The notes under the pieces were generated by a model. The model was given only the letters and a program-made list of their open reading frames with translations, searched no databases and was not told the origin of the DNA. The position numbers were made by a program, and so were the translations under genes. A stretch of DNA of 64,000 nt, from assembly GCA_019636655.1 (NCBI GenBank), contig JAHBXB010000001.1:1116001-1180000 (forward strand), given 5' to 3'. Positions 42,142-50,241 of this stretch are shown piece after piece. This DNA is from Phycisphaeraceae bacterium. Its GTDB lineage: Bacteria; Planctomycetota; Phycisphaerae; Phycisphaerales; UBA1924. Every line of letters starts with the position of its first letter. The stretch's first letter is position 1.

Positions 42142-42738
42142 CTACGCATTCGCGAGCCAGTACAGGGCAGTTGCGGCGATCGCGGTCAGAGAGAGTGATG
42201 CGAGCAGCACGATGGCGAGTCGCAGGCGGCTCCGGCGGCGGTGGCGATCGCGGGCCTGGCGCAGGGGCGGGAGGAAGTCGATCGAATCAAGGGCCGTGCG
42301 GACCGCGGCGACGGCGTCGGCGCCCTTGGGGTACATCATGGCGAGGACCGGGGCCATTTCAGAGTCGGCACGCTCCAGGTGGCGGGCGGCGGCGGTGCGC
42401 GAGGAGTCCATGGCCCGGGCGACGACGACGCTATTGAGCTGGTCGAGGCGGGCGAGCAGCCAGGCCTCGCGGCACTGCTCGGGCATGGCATGGGTGGCGT
42501 GGAGAACGGCGAGTTCGGGGCGCGGCGTGTTCGACGCGGGCGCGGGCCGGTGACGGCGCAGGACGCGCCGGGCGGCGGTGATGCAGACGCGGTCGAGGCG
42601 GGCGGGGTCGATGCGGTCCAGACGCGGGGCAAGGGCGAGGGTCGCCGCGAGGATCCTGGCGGTGAGGAAGGGGTCGCCGCCGGCAAGGAGGAAGGCCAGG
42701 CGCGAGGCGCGGCGATCGGCAGCGTCCTGGCGGGTCAT
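42142..42738 (-). CDS. membrane-anchored sigma-region-4-like protein
   Basis: A 198-residue protein. Its middle (about residues 88-130) reads MPEQCREAWLLARLDQLNSV, then VVARAMDSSRTAAARHLERA. This follows the sigma-70 region 4 pattern of ECF factors: LPxxxRExxLLxxxxxLxxxEIAxxLxxSxxxVxxxLxRA. A basic stretch (RDRHRRRSRLR) and a single membrane helix (about 170-193) end the protein. Region 2 is not obvious, though the first 60 residues are helical. It sits between two PEP-CTERM-like genes. It could be a degenerate, membrane-tethered sigma or anti-sigma-like regulator; confidence in any function is low. Confidence 0.65.
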   Translation of the reverse strand: MTRQDAADRRASRLAFLLAGGDPFLTARILAATLALAPRLDRIDPARLDRVCITAARRVLRRHRPAPASNTPRPELAVLHATHAMPEQCREAWLLARLDQLNSVVVARAMDSSRTAAARHLERADSEMAPVLAMMYPKGADAVAAVRTALDSIDFLPPLRQARDRHRRRSRLRLAIVLLASLSLTAIAATALYWLANA

Positions 42739-42772
42739 GTGCGGATGATACGGGGATGGGGCCGAGCGAACG

Positions 42773-42810
42773 GAAAAGAACAAGGGCCCCGGGGAACACC
42801 CGGAGCCCTT
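42773..42810 (-). terminator. rho-independent terminator of PEP-CTERM-like copy 2
   Basis: On the minus strand a 12-bp stem (AAGGGCTCCGGG with CCCGGGGCCCTT, one mismatch) closes a 5-nt loop and is followed by GTTCTTTTCC. It lies about 54 nt past the stop at 42864. Confidence 0.75.
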
Positions 42811-42863
42811 GCGTGAGTCAGATTGACCGCGGGTCGAGACCCGCAGCGAGTCACCGAGCGCTA

Positions 42864-43688
42864 TTAGGCGCGACGGCGACGGGCGGCGAGGAGGCCGCCG
42901 AGGCCCAGGAGGGCAACGGAGCCCGGAGCCGGGATGCGGGGCAGCGTGAAGCTGGAGTCCGCAAAGGCAGACAGCGGGCCGCCGTCAGCCGTGCCACGGG
43001 TGATCCCGAGGAAGGTCACGGAGCCCGGATCGCCCTCGAAGGGGGGGTTGACGCCGAAGGGCGACCACGCGAGTACCGGGCCAGCGGAGCCGCTAAAGGT
43101 CGTCACGATCGGGTCGGTTCCGCTGCCAACAATGATCTGGAAGCGGAAGACGTTGGTGTAGGTGTCCGCACCGAGCGCACCGGGAACCGGGGCGGTCGGC
43201 TGGGGGTCGCCATCGTTCCACACGGCGCTGGCGCCGCCAGCGACATCGCGAGAAGCCTGGATCAGGCTGCCCGGGGTCACGGAGTTACCGTCGATGACGT
43301 TGCCGCCAACCACAGCGCCGCCGAAGGCGGTCGAGGGGCCGAAGTTGAAGGGGCTGATGCGGGACGTCGCGTTGGCAACGACGTAGTTCTCGCCAGCGCT
43401 GAAGCCGGTGCCGGTGGCGCGAGCGGCCCAGTTGAACAGGCCCTGGTTGCTCTCACCAGCGCCAGCGCCCTGAAGGTTGAAAATGCCAACCTGGACGGTA
43501 ACCGAGTACACGCCGGCGACCGTCACATTGGTCGGGCCGACGCCGCCGGAGTTGATGATTGTGCTCGAGTAACCGCTGCCCGCAGGCCCGGTCACCGAGT
43601 AGCGCATCTGCGTAGTCCACGTCGCCGCGGCGCTCGCCGAGGCGGCAAGGCCAGCGATACCAAGAATACCGACAACAACGTTCTTCAC
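42864..43688 (-). CDS. PEP-CTERM-like exported protein, family copy 2
   Basis: A 274-residue paralogue of the neighbouring copies. The signal peptide is near residues 1-20 (VVVGILGIAGLAASASA). Family blocks are TWTTQMRYSVTGP, TVQVGIFNLQG, SNQGLFNWAARA, TSRISPFNFGPSTAFGGAVV, GSVTFLGIT and the sorting tail PAPGSVALLGLGGLLAARRR then RA. GTG 43688 is the start because GGAGGAGAG lies just before it. It has its own TTGACA promoter and terminator, so it is a single-gene unit. Probably abundant and surface-bound (inference). Confidence 0.87.
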   Translation of the reverse strand: MKNVVVGILGIAGLAASASAAATWTTQMRYSVTGPAGSGYSSTIINSGGVGPTNVTVAGVYSVTVQVGIFNLQGAGAGESNQGLFNWAARATGTGFSAGENYVVANATSRISPFNFGPSTAFGGAVVGGNVIDGNSVTPGSLIQASRDVAGGASAVWNDGDPQPTAPVPGALGADTYTNVFRFQIIVGSGTDPIVTTFSGSAGPVLAWSPFGVNPPFEGDPGSVTFLGITRGTADGGPLSAFADSSFTLPRIPAPGSVALLGLGGLLAARRRRA

Positions 43689-43739
43689 GGGTCTCTCCTC
43701 CAAAAGGGGGGTCAGAATGACGACTCACTCTCGACGGAT

Positions 43740-43767
43740 AAGGTAATCGATTCCTGCGGGCTGTCAA
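43740..43767 (-). promoter_or_regulatory. sigma-70-type promoter of PEP-CTERM-like copy 2
   Basis: On the minus strand: consensus TTGACA (43767-43762), a 16-nt spacer and TACCTT (43745-43740). The leader is about 45 nt and ends in a strong Shine-Dalgarno sequence. Confidence 0.65.
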
Positions 43768-43869
43768 GTACCTCAACAAGAAAGAACCCCAAGGCTGTCC
43801 CCTAGTTTTTGGAAACTCGTACTTTTCAGCCTACGCCTCGGTACGACCATCGATAGCCGAAAGCCAATG

Positions 43870-43898
43870 AAAAAGGCCCCGAGCCGAAGCTCGGGGCC
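43870..43898 (-). terminator. rho-independent terminator with UUCG loop
   Basis: On the minus strand a perfect 10-bp stem (GGCCCCGAGC/GCTCGGGGCC) closes a TTCG tetraloop and is followed by five T. It lies about 51 nt past the stop of PEP-CTERM-like copy 3. Confidence 0.9.
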
Positions 43899-43948
43899 CT
43901 GGTCGTTGCGGTGGGCACCTCGTTCCCGGTGTAACCGGGAAAGGGGGG

Positions 43949-44758
43949 TTAGGCCCGGCGGCGACGGGCGGCGATCAGGCCACCCAGGCCGAGAAGGGCC
44001 GCCGCGCCCGGGGCGGGGACGCGGACGATGGTAAAGCTGGAGTCAGCGAACGGACGGAGCACGTTCGGGGTCGCGTTCGTGATCCCGAGGAAGGTCACGG
44101 AGCCCGGATCGCCATCGAACGGGGGGGTGACGTTGAAGGGGGACCAAGCCAAGACAGGTCCGGCCTCGCCAGCGAAGGTCATGACGATGTCGCTGCCGAC
44201 CGTCTCAGTCACGGTGATGGTGTAGCGGAAGACGTTGGTGTAGGCGTCGGCGCCGAGCTGGCCATTGGTGGGCGCCGTCGGCATCGGGGAACCGTCCGGC
44301 CACACGGCGGAGGCGCCGCCGGAGACGTCACGGGAGGCCTGGATCTTGCTGCCGGGGGTGACAGCGTTGCCATCGATGGCCGTGCCGCCGTTGACCACGG
44401 CACCGCCGAAGGCGGTCGAGGGGCCGAAATTGTAGGGGGAGATTCGCGAGGTGGCGTTGGCGACGACGAGGGACTCGCCAGCCATCAGGCCGGTGCTGGA
44501 GCCGCGAGCGGCCCAGTTGAAGAGGCCCTGGTTGCTCTGGCCCGCCTCCTGGCCGGTCAGGTTGAAGATGCCAACCTGGACCGTGACACTGTACACGCCA
44601 GCTGCGCCGACAGGCATACTACCGCCGCTGGGGACGAGAACAGCCGAAGCGCCGGGCGCTGTGATGCTGTAGCGCATCTGGGTTGTCCAGTTGGCGTCCG
44701 CGACCGCGGAGGCGGCGAGACCCGCAACAGCAATAATACCACACAGGGCAGTCTTCAC
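43949..44758 (-). CDS. PEP-CTERM-like exported protein, family copy 3
   Basis: A 269-residue paralogue, closest to copy 2. The signal peptide is near residues 1-20 (ALCGIIAVAGLAASAVA). Shared blocks are NWTTQMRYSI, TVQVGIFNLTGQEAGQSNQG, TSRISPYNFGPSTAFGGAVV, GSVTFLGIT and the tail PAPGAAALLGLGGLIAARRR then RA. GTG 44758 follows GGAAGGAG. Own promoter upstream and UUCG terminator downstream. The tail predicts exosortase-type sorting; function unknown. Confidence 0.87.
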   Translation of the reverse strand: MKTALCGIIAVAGLAASAVADANWTTQMRYSITAPGASAVLVPSGGSMPVGAAGVYSVTVQVGIFNLTGQEAGQSNQGLFNWAARGSSTGLMAGESLVVANATSRISPYNFGPSTAFGGAVVNGGTAIDGNAVTPGSKIQASRDVSGGASAVWPDGSPMPTAPTNGQLGADAYTNVFRYTITVTETVGSDIVMTFAGEAGPVLAWSPFNVTPPFDGDPGSVTFLGITNATPNVLRPFADSSFTIVRVPAPGAAALLGLGGLIAARRRRA

Positions 44759-44815
44759 GTGGAACTCCTTCCGATATATGGGGCAGTGAGAGGGAACGAC
44801 TACAACGACAAGGCA

Positions 44816-44844
44816 AACATACCTCAAGCTCAAAAGACCGTCAA
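44816..44844 (-). promoter_or_regulatory. sigma-70-type promoter of PEP-CTERM-like copy 3
   Basis: On the minus strand: TTGACG (44844-44839), a 17-nt spacer and TATGTT (44821-44816). The leader is about 50 nt. The AT-rich upstream stretch GTTTTTTTCACGAG could act as an UP-like element. Confidence 0.68.
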
Positions 44845-44982
44845 GGCTCTCGTGAAAAAAACGCCGGTTTGGGGGATGATCAGGCCTGGGGGATCCCGGT
44901 GGTTACCGGTCCATTAGATACTGGTACAGCAATGACTTAGGTCGCATCGTCCCCGGCCGGCGGGGACCGCGCAAGAGTTGTG

Positions 44983-46218
44983 TCAAGGCTTCTGCAACGC
45001 CACCGCGACGATCTCGTAGGCGTAGGCATCCCCCTCAGCGGGCCCGATCAGCAGGAACGAGCCGCGGGTCGTCGTTGCCCGCGGAATTGAAGCCATCGAA
45101 ACGACCGGGACGGCCTGCCGGCCGGTGGTGTCTGGTGTCGGCTGCGCCGAGACCACTCCCTTCGGGGTGCCCACGAGGAATGCGCCGGACGCCTCTCCCA
45201 TCCACGCCGCGGCGAACGAGTTCGGGGCCAGCGAGAGGAGCGAACCATCGGAGGGTGAGAATGCGACAATTTGGTGCTGCGCCGGGTGGAAGAGCGGGAT
45301 GAGCCCTGAGGGGAGGCCGCCGCGGGGCAGGACGACCGGGGTCTGGCTCGACGCGATCGACTGGTAGGCGTCGATCATGCCGCCGGAGGATGCGAGCCAG
45401 GTGCGGGGGCCGGGGAGAAGGGAGCCGGACGCGGGGTCGGTGGCGACAGCGAGGACCTCGATGCCGTCAGGAGCGATGGCGAAGACGGCCAGGACGCCGG
45501 GGATATCGCCGAAGGTCGGGAACGCGAGATCGGTCCCGCCCGGCGCCAGTTCCAGAGCGGGCTGGCCGGGGGAGGGGATGACGACGAGGGATGCCGGCGC
45601 GCGCGGGTTCGCACGGCGCGTGTACGCGAGTTCGCCAGCCGGGCCGAGAACGGCGTGGGCACTGACGTTCTTGTCGCGGACGAGCCAGTCCACCGCGCCG
45701 GTTTTCCAGGCGACCTTGCCGATCCAGCGAGAACCGTCGCCCTGCGGGGCCTCCACGAGGAATCCGTCCTGATCCGCTGATCGACCCAGGAGCAGACCGG
45801 CGGGAAGGGGCGCTGTCAGGGTGCGAGGAGCGAGGCCGGTGTCGGTGATGTCGACGACGGCGATCTCGCTGCCCAGGGGAGGGGGCGAGCCGGGCTGGGC
45901 GAGGATGGAGGGCCACGTGGGCGGTCGGCCCTGCTGCAGGGCGATGTGGTCGCCGGCGGGCGAGACAAGCGGCTGGGAGAGCCCGTCGTAGCGGACCCGG
46001 CCGAGGGGCTTGATGGCGAAAGTGAGGCGGGAGGTGCGGGTGGAGTCGATGGGGGCGGGGCGTGCGGCGGAAGCCGTTGGGAGGGTTGGCGACGGCTGGT
46101 CCGAGGGCTTTGGAGCGGGGACGGTGATGCAGGCGCTGCACGCGGCCGCGGCGGCGGACAGGAGCAACCTCGTGGCGATCCGGGGCCAACGACGCGGTGC
46201 GGTGCGGCGTGGTTGCAT
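44983..46218 (-). CDS. lipoprotein at the end of the type II secretion operon
   Basis: A 411-residue exported protein. The signal region RLLLSAAAAACSAC has a lipobox, with acylation likely at the first or second Cys near residues 28-31. The mature part is beta-rich with propeller-like repeats (LVSPAGDHIALQQG, AVLGPAGELAYTRR, FPTFGDIPGVLAVFAIAPDG, IVAFSPSDGSLLSLAP). It starts 11 nt after gspD ends, which suggests co-transcription and a role near the secretin. It is too large and not similar to known pilotins. No family recognised. Confidence 0.78.
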   Translation of the reverse strand: MQPRRTAPRRWPRIATRLLLSAAAAACSACITVPAPKPSDQPSPTLPTASAARPAPIDSTRTSRLTFAIKPLGRVRYDGLSQPLVSPAGDHIALQQGRPPTWPSILAQPGSPPPLGSEIAVVDITDTGLAPRTLTAPLPAGLLLGRSADQDGFLVEAPQGDGSRWIGKVAWKTGAVDWLVRDKNVSAHAVLGPAGELAYTRRANPRAPASLVVIPSPGQPALELAPGGTDLAFPTFGDIPGVLAVFAIAPDGIEVLAVATDPASGSLLPGPRTWLASSGGMIDAYQSIASSQTPVVLPRGGLPSGLIPLFHPAQHQIVAFSPSDGSLLSLAPNSFAAAWMGEASGAFLVGTPKGVVSAQPTPDTTGRQAVPVVSMASIPRATTTRGSFLLIGPAEGDAYAYEIVAVALQKP

Positions 46219-46229
46219 GACGGTGGATT

Positions 46230-48833
46230 CTACTGGCGGCCCTCCGCGGGTGGTGGCGGCGGGGGCGCGGTGGGCGTGTTGGGATTGTCGTTCGGCAGGG
46301 GCGGGAGGGGCTCCTCGCCGGGGGGGGCGATCTCGTCGGGCTTGAGGGTGTTTCGGAGTTGGTCGAGACGCTGGCGGTAGGGGACGTTGGCGTCGTAGGA
46401 CGTGGTCGGGTTGTCGATCACCAGCGGCGTGACGAAGACGAGCAGCTCGGTCTTGGACTTCTGCTTGTCGATGGACTGGAAGAGCGGACCGATGAGCGGG
46501 AGATCGCCCAGGAGGGGGACCTTGCGGACGACGTCGGAATCCTCGGATCGGATGATGCCCGAGAGGACGATCGTCTGGTTGTTCTGCACGATGAGCTGGG
46601 TCGTGGTCTGGCGGCGGTCGACGATGAATCCGCCGAAGAGCGTCTGGTTGGGCTGGATGCGGGAGAGCTCGACGTCGATGCGGACGTCGACATCGTGGTT
46701 CACGGTGATGCGCGGGCGGATGCGGAGTTGGAGGCCGACGGCGCGGTAGTCGAAGGACTGGATGAGGCCGGTGTCGGTGGACTGGGTGTCGGTGATGAAG
46801 GGGATGTCCTGGCCGTCGAAGAAGGCCGCTTCCTGGTTGTCGGAGGTCCAGATGCGGGGCTCCGAGAGGACGTTGACGGTGGTCTTGGTGTTGAGAGCCT
46901 GGAGGAGGAGGTTGGCGCTGACATTGACGTTGAGGACCGAGGTATCGAAGAGGCCGGGGAAGACGTTGTTGGCCACGTTCTCGGAGCCGATACTGCCGCC
47001 GATGGTGTTCTCGCCGTCGCCCGGGGTGATCGCCTGAGAAGAGACGCGCAGGCCCAGGGCGGTGGCGTCGTCGAGCGCGACCTCGGCGATGATCGCGGAG
47101 AGAAGGACCTGACGACCGGGTTGGTCGAGGGTCTGCGCGAGTTGAACAAGAGCAGCCTGGTATTCCGGTGGCGCCATGATCATGACAGCGTTCTGCCGCC
47201 AGACGGGGACGATGCGGATCTTGCTGACGAGGGCTGAAGAGCCGGCGTTGTCGGAGGGCGGGCGGGCCCGCTGCCACCAGAAGGTGATGGTCTCGGAGGT
47301 GGTGGCGCCCTGGTTCTGCTGCTGGTTGTTCGCGGTGGAGCCGGTGGAAGGGTCGGCGGCGAAGGGGGACGCGCCCGCCGCGCCGCCGGTGGTGAGGCCG
47401 CTGGCCGAGCGGCGGATCTGGGCGAGCGTGCCCTCCTGAGCGAGGAGAGCGTTGAGTTGCTCGGCGAGTTCCTCGGCGTTGGCGTGCTTGAGTTCGATGA
47501 CCTTGGGGAGGCCGATGGAGAGGGGCTTGTCGAGGTCTTCGATGATCTTGTCGATGACCGAGAGGTTGTCGGGGGACTTGGAGATCACGACGAGCCGGCC
47601 GGCTTCGGGGATCGCCTGGAAGGAGAACTGCCCGCCGAGGCGGCTGCTCTGGCCGGTGGTGGATGAAGCGGCGCCGGTGGAGCCCGAGGTGCCGCCGCCG
47701 AAGAGGCCCTCGAGGAGATCGCGGACCTTGACGGGATCGGAGTTCACGAGGTTGTAGATGCGGGGGACGACGGCCTCTTCGGGGAGTGGCTTGTCCCAGA
47801 CATCAAGGATCTGGCGGCGGATCTGCGAGAGGACGATCGGCTCGGCGAGGACGGTGACGGAGTTCTGCTGGGTGTTGGCGGTGACGCGGAGGTTGGCGGA
47901 GGGGCTGGTGTCGTCGGCGCCGCCGGCGCGGGCGGGCTGGTTGGCGGCGCCGCCGGCGTTCCGGCCGGCCTGGGCCCCGGGCCCGCCGCGACCGCCCTGT
48001 CCGCCGCCGCCCTGCTGGCGGAAGAACTGCTGGAAGGGGCTCTGCTGGGTGTTCTGCCGGTTTCCGGTGGCGGTGCGACCGGCATCGGTGGAGTAGAGCT
48101 CGCGGATGTTCTCGGCGATGTGGGTGGCGTCGGCGTACTTGAGGATGAAGGTCTCGGTGGAGAGGGAAGCGGCGCTGGGGCGATCGAGCGAGAGGACGAT
48201 GCGTTCGAGGCGCTGGAGCAGGGCGATGTTGCCCATCACAACAACCTGGTTGGACTCCGTATCGACGTAGAACTTGGCGAAGTCGGGGAGGGAGTCCTTG
48301 AGGATCTTGCCAAGGTTCTCAGCGGAGGCGTAGCGGAGGGCGAAGACCTTCTCCACGACGGACCCGGGGTCGGTGCGATCGAGGGTAGAAACGTCCGGGC
48401 CGAGGACGGGGACATCCTGGCGGGTGATCTCGGCGATGTCGCGGAGGATGACGAGGTCCTCGGTCTCGACGACGCCGATGCCGGCCTGCTGGAGGGCCAG
48501 GAAGACGAGGTTGAGGGCCTTGGAGCGGTCGATGGGCTGGTCGTTGATGATGGTGATTCGTCGGGCGAGGACGTCCTGCTGGGGCATGACGACCTTGCCG
48601 GTGCACTCGACGATGAACGGGATGATCTGGTCGAGGGGGACGTTCTTGAAGGCGATCTTGGTGGGCTCGGTGGATTGCGGCCGTCGCCCGGAGGGATCAA
48701 CGACGCCCGGGATCGCCGGCTCGGCGCCGGGCGCCTGCGCGAGAGCGAGCGAGGACCCGGAGAACATCGCCGCGGCGGCCAGGAGGGCGCGGGGGCTGGT
48801 GGCGGGGCGGGCGTTGGGAGGGCGGATGTTCAT
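46230..48833 (-). CDS. gspD: type II secretion system secretin
   Basis: Outer-membrane channel of the type II secretion system. The 867-residue protein has a signal peptide, an N0-type domain (KIAFKNVPLDQIIPFIVECT), several N1-type KH-like domains (VFALRYASAENLGKIL, FILKYADATHIAENIREL, IELKHANAEELAEQLNALL) and the C-terminal secretin domain. The latter shows VLLSAIIAEVALDDATALGL and the signature VPLLGDLPLIGPLFQS. A Gln/Gly-rich loop lies near residues 260-310. The Pro-rich C-terminus could be the S-domain region. It overlaps gspC by ATGA. Confidence 0.95.
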   Translation of the reverse strand: MNIRPPNARPATSPRALLAAAAMFSGSSLALAQAPGAEPAIPGVVDPSGRRPQSTEPTKIAFKNVPLDQIIPFIVECTGKVVMPQQDVLARRITIINDQPIDRSKALNLVFLALQQAGIGVVETEDLVILRDIAEITRQDVPVLGPDVSTLDRTDPGSVVEKVFALRYASAENLGKILKDSLPDFAKFYVDTESNQVVVMGNIALLQRLERIVLSLDRPSAASLSTETFILKYADATHIAENIRELYSTDAGRTATGNRQNTQQSPFQQFFRQQGGGGQGGRGGPGAQAGRNAGGAANQPARAGGADDTSPSANLRVTANTQQNSVTVLAEPIVLSQIRRQILDVWDKPLPEEAVVPRIYNLVNSDPVKVRDLLEGLFGGGTSGSTGAASSTTGQSSRLGGQFSFQAIPEAGRLVVISKSPDNLSVIDKIIEDLDKPLSIGLPKVIELKHANAEELAEQLNALLAQEGTLAQIRRSASGLTTGGAAGASPFAADPSTGSTANNQQQNQGATTSETITFWWQRARPPSDNAGSSALVSKIRIVPVWRQNAVMIMAPPEYQAALVQLAQTLDQPGRQVLLSAIIAEVALDDATALGLRVSSQAITPGDGENTIGGSIGSENVANNVFPGLFDTSVLNVNVSANLLLQALNTKTTVNVLSEPRIWTSDNQEAAFFDGQDIPFITDTQSTDTGLIQSFDYRAVGLQLRIRPRITVNHDVDVRIDVELSRIQPNQTLFGGFIVDRRQTTTQLIVQNNQTIVLSGIIRSEDSDVVRKVPLLGDLPLIGPLFQSIDKQKSKTELLVFVTPLVIDNPTTSYDANVPYRQRLDQLRNTLKPDEIAPPGEEPLPPLPNDNPNTPTAPPPPPPAEGRQ

Positions 48834-49615
48834 CGAATCTCCGATCGGGACGAATCGGTCGCGGACGGGGAGGAGGGGGCGGGCTCGGGCTGGGGATCGG
48901 GTTGCGGCTCCGGCTGCGGCGGCGGATCGTGCGGGGGATCCGGGAGCGGATCGGGATCAGGAGCGGGCTCAGGCGGGGGCTCGCCGGGAGCCGGCGGCTG
49001 GGGATCGGGCGGGGAGCCGCTCGGGCGGGGGGGCGCGGGCCGCTTGGGTGGGGGCTCGGCTTCCAGCGGAGCGGGTGCGCTCGCGTCGGCGATGAGGGGG
49101 CTGCGCTCGAAAAGGGAGACGGTGAACTCGACGCCCTCCCACTCGACGCGCGCGGTCCAGGGCGGGGTGATCTCGATGACCTTGAGATCGACCGTCTCGG
49201 AGCGGGCGTCGCCGGCGCGGAGGCGATCGCCGTTGGCGAACCACGCGGTGTCGTTGATCATCGCGATCAGGGCCGGACCGGCGTAGCGCGTGGGGCGCGA
49301 GGGGCCGGGGTCCGGCGTGCGATTGTCGGTGGTTTCGACACGCGGGGGGGGCGGCGGGCGGGGTGTGAAGAAGAGCGATCGGCCCGTGATGCGTTCGACG
49401 TAGAGGTTCAGGTCGGCGGCGAGCGCGGAGCTGTCGGCGGTCTGGGCGGCGGGCTTGTCATCCGGCGGGCTCATGGCCAGAGCGCGGACCAGGGGCCAGG
49501 CACGGACGAGGGCGAAGGCGAACGTGAGGGCGAGCGCCACGAGGGCGATGAGGCCGAGGCGGCGGGGGCCCGCGGCGATCGCCTTGAGCTTGTTCCAGGA
49601 GAGCCCTTCGGACAT
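48830..49615 (-). CDS. GspC-like inner-membrane component with proline-rich tail
   Basis: A 261-residue protein. One membrane helix (about residues 19-42) is followed by a periplasmic part with an HR-like domain: YAGPALIAMINDTAWFANGD, then RLRAGDARSETVDLKVIEIT, then WEGVEFTVSLF. This resembles GspC, which links the inner-membrane platform to the secretin. No PDZ domain is seen; instead the last 80 residues are Pro/Glu/Asp repeats (PEPQPDPQPEPAP). Position between gspM and gspD fits. Called GspC-like on domain and place. Confidence 0.75.
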   Translation of the reverse strand: MSEGLSWNKLKAIAAGPRRLGLIALVALALTFAFALVRAWPLVRALAMSPPDDKPAAQTADSSALAADLNLYVERITGRSLFFTPRPPPPPRVETTDNRTPDPGPSRPTRYAGPALIAMINDTAWFANGDRLRAGDARSETVDLKVIEITPPWTARVEWEGVEFTVSLFERSPLIADASAPAPLEAEPPPKRPAPPRPSGSPPDPQPPAPGEPPPEPAPDPDPLPDPPHDPPPQPEPQPDPQPEPAPSSPSATDSSRSEIR

Positions 49616-50241
49616 CAGCGGTTGCCTCCCGTTGAGGTGGACGGGAGCGAGCGGACCCAGGCCTCCGCGGCGAGTTCGGCGCGGACGGTGTTGGATCCGG
49701 ACTCGGAGCGACCGGACCTGGAATCGGCGCGCCGGATGGCCACTCGGGAAACGGCTGTCACCTCGTCGGAACGCTCGAGTTCGGCGAGCACGGTGGCGAC
49801 GGTGGCGGGATCGGCCTCGAAGGTGACGTCGAGGATTAGGCGATCGATGCGCTCGCCGGGCTGGGCGAGGATGGCGGCCTGTTCGGCGGCGAGAGAGACC
49901 TGCTTCTGGGCGATTTCAGCGCGGATGTTGTGGGCATCGAGGATTGTGTTGACGCGGGCGAAGAGGGCGGCGGTTCGGCTCGTTACGGGGCCGGGGAGGG
50001 CGGGGGTGCCGAAGGTCGTGCGGGCGACGGCGAGGGGGCGTGCGGGGTTGGACCAGTCCGCCGCGAGGGAACGTTCGCGGGCGAGGGAGGCCTCGGCGTT
50101 GTCGGCGGCGGTGACGAATGCGTTGGTGCGGTCGAGGATCGGCTCAATAATGGCAAAGTAGGCGATCATGCACGCGACGAAGACCGTGAGCCAGCGGGCG
50201 GCGCGGGGGAGGGCATGGAATCTGCGGAGAAGGGCGGTCAT
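49615..50241 (-). CDS. GspM/PilO-like inner-membrane component
   Basis: A 208-residue protein with a short cytosolic N-terminus, one membrane helix (about 14-38, WLTVFVACMIAYFAIIEPIL), a coiled-coil-like helix and a small ferredoxin-like domain (LILDVTFEADPATVATVLAE). This is the GspM/PilO architecture. Its start overlaps gspL-like by ATGA and its stop overlaps gspC-like as TGATG. ATG 50241 is preferred over an upstream start lying inside the previous gene. Confidence 0.8.
   Translation of the reverse strand: MTALLRRFHALPRAARWLTVFVACMIAYFAIIEPILDRTNAFVTAADNAEASLARERSLAADWSNPARPLAVARTTFGTPALPGPVTSRTAALFARVNTILDAHNIRAEIAQKQVSLAAEQAAILAQPGERIDRLILDVTFEADPATVATVLAELERSDEVTAVSRVAIRRADSRSGRSESGSNTVRAELAAEAWVRSLPSTSTGGNR

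Noticed and set aside
44975-44990. A TTGACA on the minus strand at the 3' end of the secretion-operon lipoprotein gene as another promoter.
   Set aside because: No -10-like sequence at 15-19 nt downstream, and the next minus-strand gene has a better promoter of its own.
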